NCBI GenBank assembly: GCA_001767525.1
Contig: MELF01000035.1
Location: forward strand, 79,218 to 143,217
Source: Acidobacteria bacterium RIFCSPLOWO2_12_FULL_68_19
Lineage (GTDB): Bacteria; Acidobacteriota; Vicinamibacteria; Vicinamibacterales; UBA2999
Length of the DNA stretch: 64,000 nt
Direction of reading: 5' to 3'
In this document: positions 44,268 to 54,979 of the stretch, in pieces
How the letters are laid out: each line of letters opens with the position of its first letter
How positions within the stretch are numbered: the first letter of the stretch is position 1
The notes under the pieces: generated by a model
The model's database searches: none
What the model saw: the letters and a program-made list of their open reading frames with translations, nothing else
Told to the model about the DNA's origin: nothing
Translations under genes and position numbers: made by a program

Positions 44268-45493
44268 TGGCCGACATGCCCACGCCCTACGCGCCGCCCG
44301 CCGAGATCGAGGGGCCTCGCTCGCGAGCGCTCCTGGTCGGTCTCGTTGGCCTGGCCGCCTGCGTCGCCGGGTTCATCGTCGACCGCGACCACTTCTTCCG
44401 GTCGTGGCTCGTCGCGTACCTGCTGTTCCTCGGGATCGCGCTCGGGTCGATGGGGCTGCTGATGATCCAGCACCTGTCGGGCGGCGCCTGGGGCGTGTTC
44501 CGCCGGGTATTCGAGGCCTCGAGCCGGACGCTGCCGCTGATGGCGCTCCTGTTCCTGCCCGTCGTGCTCGGGATGGGGACGCTCTACCCGTGGACGCACC
44601 CCGACCAGGTCGCCCAGGACGAAGTGCTCCGCCACAGGGCGATCTACCTGAACACCGGCTTCTTCCTGGCGCGCGCCTTCGTCTATTTCGCGGGCTGGAT
44701 CCTGATCGCGTGGACGCTGACGCGCTGGTCGCGGCGCCAAGACGCTGGCGACATGCGCGTGAACCTGCCGATCCAGTACCTCGCCGGCGGCGGCCTCGTG
44801 TTCTACACGTTCGCGGCGACCTTCGCGGCGGTCGACTGGATCATGTCGATCAACCCGCACTGGTACTCGACGCTGTTCGGCTTCATCTTCGTCGGCGGGC
44901 ACGGAATCTCGGCGCTCTCGTTCACGATCGTCGTGAGCACGCTGCTCGCCCGGTGGGCGCCGATGGATACGGTGCTCAAGCCGAGCCATTTCCACGACCT
45001 CGGCAAGCTGTCGCTCGCCTTCGTCATGCTCTGGGCGTACTTCAACTTCTCGCAGTACATGCTGGTGTACGCCGCCAATCTGGTCGAGGAGATCCCGTAC
45101 TTCATCGCCCGGACGAGCGGCGGATGGCAGTACCTGGCGCTCTTCCTCGTCGTGTTCCAGTTCGCCGTGCCGTTCCTGCTGCTCCTGTCTCGCGATCTGA
45201 AGCGGATGCCGCTGCGGCTGGTGTGGGTGTCGGCGGCGCTGCTCCTGGTCCGCGACATCGATCTGTTCATGCTGGTGGCGCCGGAGTTCGACGCGGCGTC
45301 CGGCGCCAACCTGCACGTCCTGACCGGCGAGCACGCCTCGCATGTCTTCGTGCACTGGCTCGACCTGGCGGCGCCGCTCGCCATCGGCGGGCTGTGGGTC
45401 TGGATGTTCTTCACGCAACTGGCGCAGCGCCCGCTCCTGGCGTTCGCCGATCCGTACCTCCGCAATGCCCTCGAGAGTCCGGGGGGACACTGA
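44267..45493 (+). CDS. actF: Alternative Complex III subunit ActF (NrfD-like membrane protein)
   Basis: I chose the ATG at 44267, overlapping the actE stop by one base. The 408-residue protein starts MADMPTPYAPPAEIEGPRSR and has about ten hydrophobic segments, with GIALGSMGLLMIQHLSGGAWG and FNFSQYMLVYAANLVEEIPYF. It is the second NrfD-like subunit of ACIII, a paralogue of ActC with a similar helix layout. It may help proton transfer. Confidence 0.9.
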   Translation: MADMPTPYAPPAEIEGPRSRALLVGLVGLAACVAGFIVDRDHFFRSWLVAYLLFLGIALGSMGLLMIQHLSGGAWGVFRRVFEASSRTLPLMALLFLPVVLGMGTLYPWTHPDQVAQDEVLRHRAIYLNTGFFLARAFVYFAGWILIAWTLTRWSRRQDAGDMRVNLPIQYLAGGGLVFYTFAATFAAVDWIMSINPHWYSTLFGFIFVGGHGISALSFTIVVSTLLARWAPMDTVLKPSHFHDLGKLSLAFVMLWAYFNFSQYMLVYAANLVEEIPYFIARTSGGWQYLALFLVVFQFAVPFLLLLSRDLKRMPLRLVWVSAALLLVRDIDLFMLVAPEFDAASGANLHVLTGEHASHVFVHWLDLAAPLAIGGLWVWMFFTQLAQRPLLAFADPYLRNALESPGGH

Positions 45494-45999
45494 TGGCGCA
45501 CGAGCACACCGCCGGGCACCCGTCCCCGGACGAGGAGTACCGCGAAACGCCGCCGGGCTCGACCTACGAGCACACCGACGCCAACGTCCGGATCATCGTC
45601 AAGTTCCTCCTGTGGCTCGCCGTGTCGGCGGTCGTCATCCACCTCGGCCTGGGCGTGATGTACGACGCGCTCGTCCGTCAGGCGACCGAGACGGAGCACG
45701 CCTATCCGCTGGCCGTCGCGCAGGAGGAGCCGCTGCCGCCGGCGCCGCGACTGCAGCAGTTCCCGCGCAACGAGCTGTACCAGTTCCGCCTCGACGAACA
45801 GAGCCTGCTCGAACGCTACGGGTGGATGAACCGCGAGGCGGGCATCGTCCACATTCCGGTCGAGGAGGCGATGCGGCTGACCGTCGAGCGCGGGCTGCTG
45901 GCGTCGCGCCCGCCCGAGACGACGGCGCCGGCGACCGCGCCCGGGCAGATGCCCGGCGACGCGAGCTCGGGCCGGACGATGGAACGGAGGAGGCAGTAG
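45493..45999 (+). CDS. Single-span membrane subunit next to ActF (ActG-like)
   Basis: A 168-residue protein whose ATG overlaps the actF stop by one base. It has a hydrophilic start, one transmembrane helix (about residues 34-55: IIVKFLLWLAVSAVVIHLG) and a soluble tail (LPPAPRLQQFPRNELYQFRLDEQSLLERYGWMNREAGIVHIPVEEAM). This shape and position fit the small accessory subunit called ActG in ACIII clusters. The tail motif (ERYGWMNREAGIVHIPVEEAM) is also seen near caa3 genes of other bacteria, so it might instead help oxidase assembly. Confidence 0.65.
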   Translation: MAHEHTAGHPSPDEEYRETPPGSTYEHTDANVRIIVKFLLWLAVSAVVIHLGLGVMYDALVRQATETEHAYPLAVAQEEPLPPAPRLQQFPRNELYQFRLDEQSLLERYGWMNREAGIVHIPVEEAMRLTVERGLLASRPPETTAPATAPGQMPGDASSGRTMERRRQ

Positions 46000-46001
46000 G
46001 G

Positions 46002-46853
46002 ATGGGCCGACATGTCTTGTGCGCCGGGCTCCTCGTGGCGAGCGTCGCGCCCGCCTTCGCGCAGCCTGGATTTCCGAGCGGCTACGCCGGGCAGCAGACG
46101 CCGGGACCGGTGTCGACCGACGTGCTGCCGCAGCTCCGCGAGGTGACGTTCAAGCAGCGCCTCGACCAACGGCTGCCGCTCGACGCGGCGTTCCGCGACG
46201 AGAGCGGCCGGGCGGTGACGCTCGGCGACTTCTTCGGCCGCAGGCCGGTCGTGCTGGCGTTCGTCTATTACCAGTGCCCGATGCTCTGCTCGCAGGTGAT
46301 GAACGGCCTGTCGAGCGCCGCCAAGGCGCTTCCCTTCGCCGCCGGGAAGGACTTCGAGGTCGTGCTCGTCAGCTTCGATCCCCGCGACACGCCGGAGATC
46401 GCCGCCGCGAAGAAGCGCGATCATCTCGGCAGGTGGCCGGAAGGGGACGCGGCGGCCTGGCACTTGCTCACGGGCGAGGAGGCGGCCATCCGGCGCGTCA
46501 CCTCCGCCGCCGGATTCACCTACCGCTGGGACGAACTGACGGGACAGTTCGCCCACGTCAGCGGCATCCTGGTGGCAACCTCGGACGGGCGGCTCTCGCG
46601 CTACTTCTACGGCGTGGAGTTCTCGCCGAAGGAGCTGCGGCTGGCGCTCGTCGACTCGGGTGAGGGACGCGTCGGCAGCCTCATCGACGAGCTGTTCCTC
46701 TACTGTTTCCACTACGACCCGGAGAGCGGCCGGTATGGCCTGCTCGTGATGAACCTCGTCCGCCTGGGCGGTGTGCTGACCGTGCTCTTCATCGGGGCGT
46801 ACATCGTGGTGATGCGCCTGCGCGAGTCGCACCCGCCGGTCGGCCGCGCGTGA
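46002..46853 (+). CDS. Sco1/SenC family copper chaperone
   Basis: The 283-residue protein has a signal peptide (GRHVLCAGLLVASVAPAFAQP) and a thioredoxin-like fold. The copper-binding CxxxC motif is CPMLC (C92, C96), with a distal His in FAHVSG near residue 187. A C-terminal hydrophobic segment (LGGVLTVLFIGAYIVVM) anchors it. It is a periplasmic copper chaperone that matures the CuA site of CoxB, encoded just downstream. Its neighbours show it serves this operon's oxidase. Confidence 0.92.
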   Translation: MGRHVLCAGLLVASVAPAFAQPGFPSGYAGQQTPGPVSTDVLPQLREVTFKQRLDQRLPLDAAFRDESGRAVTLGDFFGRRPVVLAFVYYQCPMLCSQVMNGLSSAAKALPFAAGKDFEVVLVSFDPRDTPEIAAAKKRDHLGRWPEGDAAAWHLLTGEEAAIRRVTSAAGFTYRWDELTGQFAHVSGILVATSDGRLSRYFYGVEFSPKELRLALVDSGEGRVGSLIDELFLYCFHYDPESGRYGLLVMNLVRLGGVLTVLFIGAYIVVMRLRESHPPVGRA

Positions 46854-46935
46854 AGGAGATGTCGTTGTCGAAGCGTGTTCGCGCCGGAAGGCTTGTCGTG
46901 AGTCGGACTCGATCGGTCCGGACGGTCCAGTAGGT

Positions 46936-47925
46936 ATGCTGCCTGGAATCCCGCTGTTCCCCGAGCAGGCCTCCACCCTCGCCCCCGAGGTGGACAACCT
47001 GTACTTCTTCGTCACGGCGGTCACGGCGTTCTTCGCGCTGCTCGTCGTCGTGCTCGTGCTGATCTTCGCGATCAAATACCGCGATCGGACGGGCGAACGA
47101 GTGGGCGCGCCGATCACCGGGTCGATCCCGCTGGAGCTGGGGTGGACAATCGTCCCGTTCTTCATTGCGATGGCGATCTTCGGGTGGGCCACGCTGGTGT
47201 TCTTCCACATCGTGCGGGCGCCCGATCAGACACTGGAGGTCTACTCGACGGGCAAGCGCTGGATGTGGCGTTTCCAGCACATCGAAGGGCAGGGCGAGAT
47301 CAACGAGCTGCACGTGCCGCTCGGCCGTCCGGTCAAGGTCATCTTCACCTCCGAGGACGTGCTGCACGCGATCTACATTCCGGCGTTCCGCGTCAAGGCC
47401 GACGCGATTCCGGGGCGCTACAGCTCGATCTGGTTCACGCCGACGCGCGCCGGGGAGTATCACCTGTTCTGCGCCGAGTACTGCGGCACGAAGCATTCGG
47501 GCATGATCGGCCGCGTGGTGGTGATGGAGCCGAACGACTACCAGGCATGGCTGAGCGGCGGAGGCGGGCTGTCGATGCAGGCGCGGGGCGAGCAGTTGTT
47601 CCAGCAGTTCGGCTGCGCGAGTTGCCACCTGCCGGACGGGTCGGGCCGGGGCCCCTCGCTCGCGGGCAAGTACCGCAGCGAGGAGTCGCTCGCCAACGGG
47701 ACCACCGTGACCGTCGACGACACCTACATCCGGGAGTCGGTTCTGACCCCCCAGATGCGGCTCGTCGCCGGGTATCAGCCGGTGATGCCCACCTTCCAGG
47801 GACAGGTCAACGAGGAAGGGCTGATGAGCCTCATCGAGTACATCAAGTCGCTGCCGTCGACCCGACAGACGGCGGCCGCTCCCGCCGCTGCGGCGGTGGC
47901 GGCGGCTCCGGGGGCGCCGAGGTAG
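46936..47925 (+). CDS. coxB: Cytochrome c oxidase subunit II with fused cytochrome c (caa3 type)
   Basis: The 329-residue protein has two transmembrane helices (about residues 25-45 and 72-92). The CuA ligands are H144 (VLHAIYIP), C179, E181, C183, H187 and M190 in [14 protein letters not shown]-terminal cytochrome c domain carries the CASCH heme site at 227-231 and a Met in the VMPTFQG region. The fused cytochrome is the mark of caa3 oxidases, taking electrons directly from ACIII or another donor. The tail is Ala-rich. Confidence 0.95.
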   Translation: MLPGIPLFPEQASTLAPEVDNLYFFVTAVTAFFALLVVVLVLIFAIKYRDRTGERVGAPITGSIPLELGWTIVPFFIAMAIFGWATLVFFHIVRAPDQTLEVYSTGKRWMWRFQHIEGQGEINELHVPLGRPVKVIFTSEDVLHAIYIPAFRVKADAIPGRYSSIWFTPTRAGEYHLFCAEYCGTKHSGMIGRVVVMEPNDYQAWLSGGGGLSMQARGEQLFQQFGCASCHLPDGSGRGPSLAGKYRSEESLANGTTVTVDDTYIRESVLTPQMRLVAGYQPVMPTFQGQVNEEGLMSLIEYIKSLPSTRQTAAAPAAAAVAAAPGAPR

Positions 47926-47932
47926 GACCGCT

Positions 47933-49538
<1,606 letters not shown>

Positions 49539-49546
<8 letters not shown>

Positions 49547-50231
49547 CGGAATCGTCGCCGGCGCCGATCCGCACGGGCACGGGCACCACCCGGCGCTCCA
49601 GCACCACTTCCAGACGCTGGATCAGCAGCACGAGGCCTCCACGCTCGGGATGTGGGTGTTCCTCGTCACCGAGGTGATGTTCTTCGGCGGCCTGCTGATG
49701 GCCTATCTGCTGTACCGGGTCTGGTATCCGGAGGCGTGGGCGGAAGGGAGCCTCGACCTCGACATCCGACTGGGCGGCTTCAATACCGTCGTCCTCATCG
49801 CCAGCAGCCTCACCATGGCGCTGGCGGTACGCGCCGCGCAGACCGGCGCGCAGCGCGCCACGGTGAGGTGGCTCCTCGCGACGATGGTACTGGGGGTGAC
49901 CTTCCTCGGCGTGAAGGTCATCGAGTACGCGGAGAAGTTCGAGCTCCATCACGTGCCCGGCGCGAACTTCGTCTACGAAGGGCCGCACGGCAGGCAGGTG
50001 GAGATCTTCTTCTCCCTCTACTTCGGGTTGACCGGCCTCCACGCGCTGCACATGATCATCGGCGTCGGCCTGCTGTCGGTCATCACGTGGATGGCGTCGC
50101 GCGGCCGGTTCTCGACCGAGTGGTACACCCCGGTCGAGATTTCAGGCCTCTATTGGCACTTCGTCGACATCGTCTGGATCTTCCTGTTTCCGCTGCTCTA
50201 CCTGGTGGACCGGGCGCATCATTTCGCGTGA
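49539..50231 (+). CDS. coxC: Cytochrome c oxidase subunit III
   Basis: The 230-residue protein has about five helices, with the conserved [25 protein letters not shown] near residue 34, [20 protein letters not shown] and [20 protein letters not shown]. It is the short five-helix form of subunit III. The overlap with coxA supports coupled translation. Confidence 0.94.
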
Positions 50232-50241
50232 GAGACCGACC

Positions 50242-50634
50242 ATGGCAGGACACATCTCTCCGAAGCGCCTCTACTACACGATCTTCACCGCGCTGATGGT
50301 GCTGACGGCGATTACGGTCGCCGTGGCGTTCGTCAATCTGGGCACGCTCAACTTTCCGATCGCGCTCGGCATCGCCATCACGAAGGCGACCCTCGTCATC
50401 CTGTTCTTCATGCACCTGAAGTACAGCAGCCGCCTGACGAAGCTGGTGTGCGGGTCGGCATTCTTCTTCCTGCTCGTGCTCTTCGGGTTGACGCTCTCCG
50501 ACTATCTCTCGCGCGGCTGGCACACCGCCCCGGGCGGCGTCAGCACTGGCGCCGGCACGCGCGTGACCATCGGGTCGGCGTCCGCCCAGCCGGCCCCCGG
50601 CGCGACCGACGCGCCCGCCGGCGCCGGGCGCTGA
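50242..50634 (+). CDS. coxD: Cytochrome c oxidase subunit IV (CoxD/CyoD-like)
   Basis: The 130-residue protein has three helices: YYTIFTALMVLTAITVAVAF, FPIALGIAITKATLVILFFMHL and LVCGSAFFFLLVLFGLTLSDY. The K-A-x-x-V-x-x-F-F-M-H-L core is the subunit IV signature. The C-terminal 35 residues are a low-complexity Gly/Ala/Pro tail. It ends the act-cox operon. The next gene starts about 140 bases later. Confidence 0.92.
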   Translation: MAGHISPKRLYYTIFTALMVLTAITVAVAFVNLGTLNFPIALGIAITKATLVILFFMHLKYSSRLTKLVCGSAFFFLLVLFGLTLSDYLSRGWHTAPGGVSTGAGTRVTIGSASAQPAPGATDAPAGAGR

Positions 50635-50772
50635 TCGTCAGCACACCTGGTCGAAGGGGCTCCAGCGGGCGCGGGCGCCCTCCGTGCGTGGGGCGGCGAG
50701 CAAAGCGCGGGCGGGCCCGGCCGCCAGACCTGCGGAGGCGGAAAGGGCCGAGCTCACAGTAAAGTAACGAAG

Positions 50773-51666
50773 ATGCTCGGTCCGATTCGCTCCCTCCTGT
50801 TCGTGCCCGGCACGCGGCAGGACCGGTTCGAGAAGGCGATGCAGGCCGGCGCCGACGCAGTCGCCTTCGACCTCGAAGACGCCGTCGAGGCGGCGCACAA
50901 GGAGCGGGCACGCGCCCTCATCGCCGAGTTCTTCGCCAAGCCCGCGTCGACCGCGGCGCTGCGGCTCGTCCGCTTCAACGCGGTGCAGACGGAACTCGGC
51001 GCGGCCGACCTCGCCTATTTCCGCGACATCGAGGGGTACGACGGCATCCTGCTGCCGAAGGTCGAGACATCGGGAGCGCTCGAGACGGTCGCGCGGGCGT
51101 TCGCGGGCCGCAGGCCACCCCGCCCGACGCCCCCGCTGCTGCCGCTTGTCGAATCGCCGCGAGCGATCCTGCGGGTGGCCGACATTGCCTCCGCCGCCGC
51201 CCCCGTGGCGGCGCTGCTCTTCGGCGCCGAGGATCTGACGGCCCAGCTCTCGGTGCCGCGGACCGTCGAGGGCGAGGAGCTCCTCGTCGCCCGCGGCCAG
51301 GTGGTGCTTGCCGCTGCGGCGGTGGGCGCCGAGCCGATCGACGCCGTCTTCACGAACCTCGACGACCTGGGCGCGCTGCGGCGCGACGCGGATCGGGCCC
51401 GCGCCGTCGGCTTCCGGGGCAAGATGGCGATTCATCCCAGGCAGGTGCCGGTCATCAACGACGTGTTCACCCCGTCGGCAGTCGAGGTCGAGCGCGCGCG
51501 GCGCGTCGTCGAGGCGTTCGAGCGGGCGCGCGCCGCCGGCGAAGGCGTGGCGAGGATGGACGACCAGATGGTGGAACTGCCGGTGGTCGAACGCGCGCGC
51601 CGCACGCTCGCGCTGGCGGCTGCGGTGGGCCGGGTTCTTTCGGACCCGGCCAAGCGCGCGGAATGA
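50773..51666 (+). CDS. CoA ester lyase (CitE/HpcH family; citramalyl- or malyl-CoA lyase type)
   Basis: The 297-residue protein starts MLGPIRSLLFVPGTRQDRFEKAMQAGADAVAFDLEDAV, a TIM-barrel lyase start. It has LVRFNAV, ILLPKVET, LVESPRAI, LLFGAEDL with metal-binding acids, and FRGKMAIHPRQVPVIN. It should cleave or form a C-C bond in an acyl-CoA such as citramalyl-CoA, malyl-CoA or beta-methylmalyl-CoA. The next two genes overlap it or each other by one to four bases, so the three act together. Confidence 0.88.
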   Translation: MLGPIRSLLFVPGTRQDRFEKAMQAGADAVAFDLEDAVEAAHKERARALIAEFFAKPASTAALRLVRFNAVQTELGAADLAYFRDIEGYDGILLPKVETSGALETVARAFAGRRPPRPTPPLLPLVESPRAILRVADIASAAAPVAALLFGAEDLTAQLSVPRTVEGEELLVARGQVVLAAAAVGAEPIDAVFTNLDDLGALRRDADRARAVGFRGKMAIHPRQVPVINDVFTPSAVEVERARRVVEAFERARAAGEGVARMDDQMVELPVVERARRTLALAAAVGRVLSDPAKRAE

Positions 51667-52850
51667 CCCGCGCCGCCCCGCCCCTGGCCGGCATCACCGT
51701 CGTGGCCCTGGAGCAGGCGGTGGCGGCGCCGTTTGCGACGCGCCAGTTGGCGGATCTCGGCGCCCGCGTCATCAAGATCGAGCGGCCCGACGGCGGCGAC
51801 TTCGCCCGTGGGTACGACACGAGCGTTCGAGGGCTGTCGGCGCATTTCGTGTGGCTGAATCGATCGAAGGAGTCGCTGACGCTCGATCTGAAGCACGCCG
51901 CCGCCGGCGGGATCCTCGCGCGGCTGCTCGCGCGCGCCGACGTGTTCGTGCAGAACCTGGCGCCGGGCGCCGCCGACCGGCTGGGGCTCTCGGCATCGGC
52001 GCTGCGCGCGCGCGATCCGCGCCTGGTTGTCTGCAACGTGTCCGGGTACGGCGCGGCGGGGCCGTATGCGGCCAAGAAGGCCTACGACCTGCTCGTCCAG
52101 AGCGAAACGGGTGTCGTATCGATTACGGGCACCGGGGACGTGCCGTGCCGGGTGGGCATTTCCATCGCCGATATCGCCGCCGGCATGTATGCGTATTCCG
52201 CCGTGCTGACCGCGCTCTTCCGACGGCAGGCGACCGGCACCGGGACGACGATCGACCTGTCGCTGTTCGATGCGCTCGTCGAGTGGATGGGCTTTCCCCT
52301 GTACCACGCGGCGTATACCGGGAACGAACTGCGCCGCAGCGGCCCGAACCACATCTCCATTGCGCCGTACGGGCCCTTCCGCACCTCCGCGGGCCATGTC
52401 TATCTGGCCATCCAGAACACCCGGGAATGGATCCGCTTCTGCAGCGACGTGCTGGGCCGGCCTGGGATGCACGACGAGGAGCGGTTCCGGACCAACGAGC
52501 AGCGGGTCAGGCACCGCGACGCGCTGCGCGAGGTCATCGAGGAGGTGTTCGGGACGCTGCCGCTCGACGAGGTGGCCGCGCGTCTCGAGCGGGCGCAGAT
52601 TGCGTACGCCCGAATGAACTCCGTGCGCGAGGTGCTGGAGCACCCGCAACTGACAACGCGCGGCCGCTGGGCGGACATTGGATCGGAAGCCGGTCCGCTG
52701 CGGGCGGTGAAGCCGCCGGTGACGATTGAAGGCGTCGAGGCCGTGATGGGCGACGTGCCGGCGCTCGGCCAGCACACCGGCGCCATCCTGCAGGAGCTCG
52801 GCTTCGACGACGGCACGGTGGCGACGTGGCGGAAGGAGGCGGTGATCTGA
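51663..52850 (+). CDS. Family III CoA-transferase (CaiB/BaiF)
   Basis: The 395-residue protein has the interlocked-dimer family features: PLAGITVVALEQAVAAPFATRQLADLGARVIKIE, SLTLDLK, VQNLAPGAADRLGL and NVSGYGAAGPYAAKKAYDLLVQ, where D142 is the expected catalytic Asp. It moves CoA between a donor and a dicarboxylic acid. The start overlaps the lyase stop by four bases and the stop overlaps the maoC start by one. Confidence 0.9.
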   Translation: MTRAAPPLAGITVVALEQAVAAPFATRQLADLGARVIKIERPDGGDFARGYDTSVRGLSAHFVWLNRSKESLTLDLKHAAAGGILARLLARADVFVQNLAPGAADRLGLSASALRARDPRLVVCNVSGYGAAGPYAAKKAYDLLVQSETGVVSITGTGDVPCRVGISIADIAAGMYAYSAVLTALFRRQATGTGTTIDLSLFDALVEWMGFPLYHAAYTGNELRRSGPNHISIAPYGPFRTSAGHVYLAIQNTREWIRFCSDVLGRPGMHDEERFRTNEQRVRHRDALREVIEEVFGTLPLDEVAARLERAQIAYARMNSVREVLEHPQLTTRGRWADIGSEAGPLRAVKPPVTIEGVEAVMGDVPALGQHTGAILQELGFDDGTVATWRKEAVI

Positions 52851-53344
52851 TGGCGATCAAGGAAGGCTGGACGGGGCGCGTGTTCGAGGACTTCCAGACC
52901 GGTGACGTCTACGAGCATCCGCTCGGACGGACGATCCTGGAGGCCGACAACATCTGGTTCTCCTGTCTGACGATGAACACGAACGCGATCCATTTCGACG
53001 GGGAGTATGCGAGCCGGACGCAGTTCGGGAAGCGGCTCGTCAACTCGTGCTTCACCCTCGCGCTCGTGACGGGCCAGTCGGTCATCGACCTCACCCTCAA
53101 CGGCGTCGCGAATCTCGGGTGGGACCAGGTGCGGCTGCCGAACCCGCTGTTCGAGGGCGACACCGTCTACGCGCGCAGCGAGGTGCTCGACACACGCGAG
53201 TCGAAGACGAAGCCGTCAATCGGCATCGTCCGCGTGAAGACCACCGGCTGCAACCAGCACGGGGTGACCGTCATCGAGTTCACCAGGACGTTCATGGTGT
53301 ACCGGCGCGGCCACGTCCCACGCGTGCCCCGGGGTCAGAAATAG
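52850..53344 (+). CDS. MaoC family acyl-CoA hydratase
   Basis: I chose the ATG at 52850 (TGATG overlap with the CoA-transferase stop), giving 164 residues. The hot-dog fold hydratase motif is seen in FEDFQTGDVYEHPLGRTI, DNIWFSCLTMNTNAIHFD (catalytic Asn/His-type region) and VNSCFTLALVTGQSV. It should hydrate an enoyl-CoA such as mesaconyl- or itaconyl-CoA. It completes a lyase-transferase-hydratase set. Its 3' end overlaps the convergent Smr gene by ten bases. Confidence 0.88.
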   Translation: MAIKEGWTGRVFEDFQTGDVYEHPLGRTILEADNIWFSCLTMNTNAIHFDGEYASRTQFGKRLVNSCFTLALVTGQSVIDLTLNGVANLGWDQVRLPNPLFEGDTVYARSEVLDTRESKTKPSIGIVRVKTTGCNQHGVTVIEFTRTFMVYRRGHVPRVPRGQK

Positions 53345-53823
53345 ACCCACGTGACCCCCTCGTTCCGGGGGTCGATCTTGAAGGCCGCCACGACCGGCAT
53401 CGTCTCGAGCAGCCGGTGCAGCGCTGCGCGGATGCGGCCCGTTCCCTTGCCGTGGACCACCTCGAGGCGGTCGGCTTCGGCTCGAAGGGCGAGGTCGATC
53501 GCCTCCACCACGCGTGCGCGCGCCTCCTCGACGGTGAGCCCGTGGAGGTCGATCCGCTCGGTCACGGCTCCGGTCGTCTCCTCGCTGCGCGCCGGCGGAG
53601 ACGAGAGCTCCCTCCGCGCACGCGTCTTCCCGCGCCGCTCCGGCGGACCGGCTTCGCGTGGCCGCTTCGGCGGGACGGGCGGGGCCAGATCCTGCTCGCG
53701 GCACGAGACCGTGGCGTTTTCCACCTGCACGCGATAGTGTCCGCCCCGGCCGGCCTCCACGACCACGCCTGGCTTGCGTCCGAGCGGCACCACGACGACG
53801 CGATCTCCCACCGCAAACGACAT
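53335..53823 (-). CDS. Smr domain protein (stand-alone, MutS2-C-terminus-like)
   Basis: The 162-residue protein starts MSFAVGDRVVVVPLGRKPGVVVE, an SH3-like strand pattern like the KOW-type part of MutS2. A basic Pro/Arg linker and then the Smr domain follow, with IDLHGLTVEEARARVVEAIDLAL and RLEVVHGKGTGRIRAALHRLL (the DLHG and HGKGTG motifs). It is the C-terminal third of a MutS2, without the ATPase. Smr domains can nick DNA or RNA. It is transcribed divergently from the nitrilase-like gene. Confidence 0.88.
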   Translation of the reverse strand: MSFAVGDRVVVVPLGRKPGVVVEAGRGGHYRVQVENATVSCREQDLAPPVPPKRPREAGPPERRGKTRARRELSSPPARSEETTGAVTERIDLHGLTVEEARARVVEAIDLALRAEADRLEVVHGKGTGRIRAALHRLLETMPVVAAFKIDPRNEGVTWVYF

Positions 53824-53870
53824 ATGCAGGGCTGGTCCTTCGGACCCGCCGATCCGGGTAATCTTATCCC

Positions 53871-54851
53871 GTGGCCCTGAGTGCGCCCTTCCGTGTCGCG
53901 GTCGTGCAGGCGGCGCCGGTCGCCTTCGAGGTGGCGCGCACGCTCGAGAAGGTGAGCGATCTCGCCGCCGACCTCAGGCGGCGCGGCGCCCGGCTGGCGC
54001 TCTTCCCGGAAGCGTTCGTGTCGGCGTACCCGCGCGGCCTCGATTTCGGCGCCACCGTGGGCGTCCGGACGCCAGCCGGCCGGGAGCAGTTCCGCCGCTA
54101 CTGGGAGAGCGCCATCGACGTGCCGGGACCGCACGTCGACGCCCTGGCGCGCGCGGCTCGGGCGAACGAGCTTCATCTCGTCATCGGCGTGATCGAGCGC
54201 GAGGGGGGCACGCTGTACTGCACGGTGCTGTTCTTCGCGTCCGACGGTGAGTGCCTCGGCAAGCACCGGAAGCTGATGCCGACCGGCAGCGAGCGGCTCG
54301 TCTGGGGCTTCGGCGACGGTTCGACGATGCCCGTGTTCGACACCGACATCGGCAGGATCGGCGCGGTGATCTGCTGGGAGAACTACATGCCGCTCCTGCG
54401 GGCGGCCATGTACGGCAAGGGCGTCGAGATCTACTGCGCGCCGACCGCCGACGGGCGCGACACCTGGCTGCCGACGATGCAGCACATCGCGCTGGAGGGA
54501 CGGTGCTTCGTGCTGTCCGCGAATCAGTTCGCCCGGCGCCGCGACTATCCCGCCGACTACCAGACCGCCTTCGGCGACGACCCGGACACGGTCCTCTCGC
54601 GAGGCGGCAGCTGCATCGTCGACCCGCTCGGCCGCGTGCTGGCGGGTCCCGACTTCACCGGCGAGGCCATCCTCACCGCCGACATCGACCTCGCCGAGAT
54701 CGCCCGCGCCCGTCTCGACTTCGACGTCGTCGGGCACTACGCACGGCCCGACGTGTTCCGTCTCGTCGTCGATGAGACACCGAAGCCGGCCGTCGCGTTC
54801 AGGCGCATTCCGCGGAAATCTACTAGAAAAACCCGCGCTCGGGGTGTATAA
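53871..54851 (+). CDS. Nitrilase-family carbon-nitrogen hydrolase
   Basis: The 326-residue protein has the catalytic triad of the nitrilase superfamily: E47 ([15 protein letters not shown]), K134 ([17 protein letters not shown]) and C168 ([15 protein letters not shown]). [13 protein letters not shown] and CWEN are the forms seen in true nitrilases and cyanide hydratases rather than amidases, so it may convert a nitrile to an acid. It starts with GTG 53871. No partner genes suggest a substrate. Confidence 0.9.
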   Translation: MALSAPFRVAVVQAAPVAFEVARTLEKVSDLAADLRRRGARLALFPEAFVSAYPRGLDFGATVGVRTPAGREQFRRYWESAIDVPGPHVDALARAARANELHLVIGVIEREGGTLYCTVLFFASDGECLGKHRKLMPTGSERLVWGFGDGSTMPVFDTDIGRIGAVICWENYMPLLRAAMYGKGVEIYCAPTADGRDTWLPTMQHIALEGRCFVLSANQFARRRDYPADYQTAFGDDPDTVLSRGGSCIVDPLGRVLAGPDFTGEAILTADIDLAEIARARLDFDVVGHYARPDVFRLVVDETPKPAVAFRRIPRKSTRKTRARGV

Positions 54852-54979
54852 CCTCGGCGACTCGCGCTCTGGCCGAGGGGCTTAAAGCAGCAACAGAACG
54901 CGGGTGGAGGGGACGCTCTGGCGGCATGTCGTCTACCACAGCGGTGCGGGGACGAGGTAACCGCCAAGGAGGAGGGGCC

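Noticed and set aside
46862..46934. A 24-codon frame (MSLSKRVRAGR...) between sco and coxB
   Set aside because: Very short, basic and with no family; more likely leader sequence before coxB.
54852..54878. CCTCGGC/GCCGAGG hairpin after the nitrilase gene, considered as a terminator
   Set aside because: The stem is good but no T run follows in either direction, so it is not reported as a terminator.
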